From: Alphaproteobacteria bacterium | Lineage (GTDB): Bacteria > Pseudomonadota > Alphaproteobacteria > Rhizobiales > Rhizobiaceae | Reading direction: 5' to 3' | Assembly: GCA_017308345.1 (NCBI GenBank) | Contig: JAFKFE010000501.1 | Coordinates: 1-12,521, forward strand | Length of the DNA: 12,521 nt | Part shown: positions 12,306-12,521 of the stretch, piece after piece | How positions within the stretch are numbered: the stretch's first letter is position 1 | Layout: each line of letters begins with the position of its first letter | Notes under the pieces: model-generated | The model's database searches: none | What the model saw: the letters and a program-made list of their open reading frames with translations, nothing else | What the model was told of the DNA's origin: nothing | Program-made: the position numbers and the translations under genes

Positions 12306-12521
12306 ATGGGCCATCGCATTTTTCTTGCGGGCGCCTCGGGCGCGATCGGTCGCCGGTTGGTACCGCAGTTGGTGGCGGCCGGTCATCAGGTGACGGCGAC
12401 GACGCGTCAGGCCGCAAAAGTCGAAGATCTTCGAGCGCTCGGCGCCGATACGGTGGTGATCGACGTGTTCGATGCCGACGCGCTTCGCGCGGTTGTCTTG
12501 GCGGCAAAGCCGGAGATCGTC
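12306..12521 (+). CDS. NAD(P)-dependent epimerase/dehydratase or NmrA-type oxidoreductase, N-terminal part (3' end outside window)
   Basis: The first 72 residues show a Rossmann fold: strand MGHRIFLAG, glycine motif G-A-S-G-A-I-G (residues 9-15), helix RRLVPQLVAAGHQ, second strand VTATTR whose final Arg suggests NADP(H) preference, then LRALGADTVVIDVFD, the D-x-x-D region typical of atypical (extended) SDR proteins. The gene runs off the window, so the substrate cannot be told. The ATG at 12306 follows AAGGAG with a 9-nt spacer. It is divergent from the MarR regulator across a shared inverted repeat and is the likely regulatory target. Confidence 0.87.
   Translation, partial: MGHRIFLAGASGAIGRRLVPQLVAAGHQVTATTRQAAKVEDLRALGADTVVIDVFDADALRAVVLAAKPEIV

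Overview
The window looks like chromosomal DNA from a GC-rich alphaproteobacterium of the Hyphomicrobiales, most likely Mesorhizobium or a close relative. This is inferred from the FlhA/FliR proteins, the small flagellar genes around them (a stand-alone rod-binding protein, FlgN-like, FliJ-like and an unnamed membrane protein), overall base composition and frequent GTG/TTG starts. No database search was possible.

Layout, left to right. The 3' end of a GNAT acetyltransferase (+, 2-196) converges on a small SCP2 sterol-carrier-like gene (-, 335-619), with a perfect 16-bp-stem terminator between them. The SCP2 promoter region carries an 18-bp perfect palindrome over a good -35/-10 pair. Next come three minus-strand flagellar genes in the order of transcription: a FlgJ/CheL-type rod-binding protein (2373-1804), a FlgN-like chaperone (1795-1376) and a FliL-like single-pass membrane protein (1344-814). 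A 338-bp gap then separates them from a 5.4-kb type V autotransporter on the + strand (2712-8093). After it, again on the minus strand, come flhA (11341-9254), fliR (9257-8505) and a FliJ-like coiled-coil gene (8502-8113), tightly coupled by a 4-bp overlap and a 2-bp gap. The right end holds an ABM-fold monooxygenase (+), a MarR regulator (-) and the 5' end of an NAD(P)-binding epimerase/NmrA-type gene (+). The last two are divergent across a 43-bp inverted repeat.

How it fits together. flhA, fliR, FliJ-like, rod-binding, FlgN-like and FliL-like genes all point the same way and serve flagellar export and assembly. The giant autotransporter lies antisense in the middle and splits the set in two. 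It has a signal peptide, a roughly 1,400-residue beta-helical passenger with five PATR-type repeats, an autochaperone/linker and a 12-strand-type beta-barrel ending in Phe. Its role is probably surface adhesion or aggregation, but no ligand can be inferred. The MarR regulator probably controls itself and the divergent oxidoreductase, and perhaps the convergent monooxygenase, as a small redox or detoxification cassette.

No RNA genes, insertion sequences, CRISPR arrays or origins were seen. The most interesting items are the interrupted flagellar block, the two-module passenger architecture, the three candidate regulatory sites (SCP2 palindrome, TGTCC direct repeats, MarR inverted repeat) and the unnamed flagellar membrane protein.
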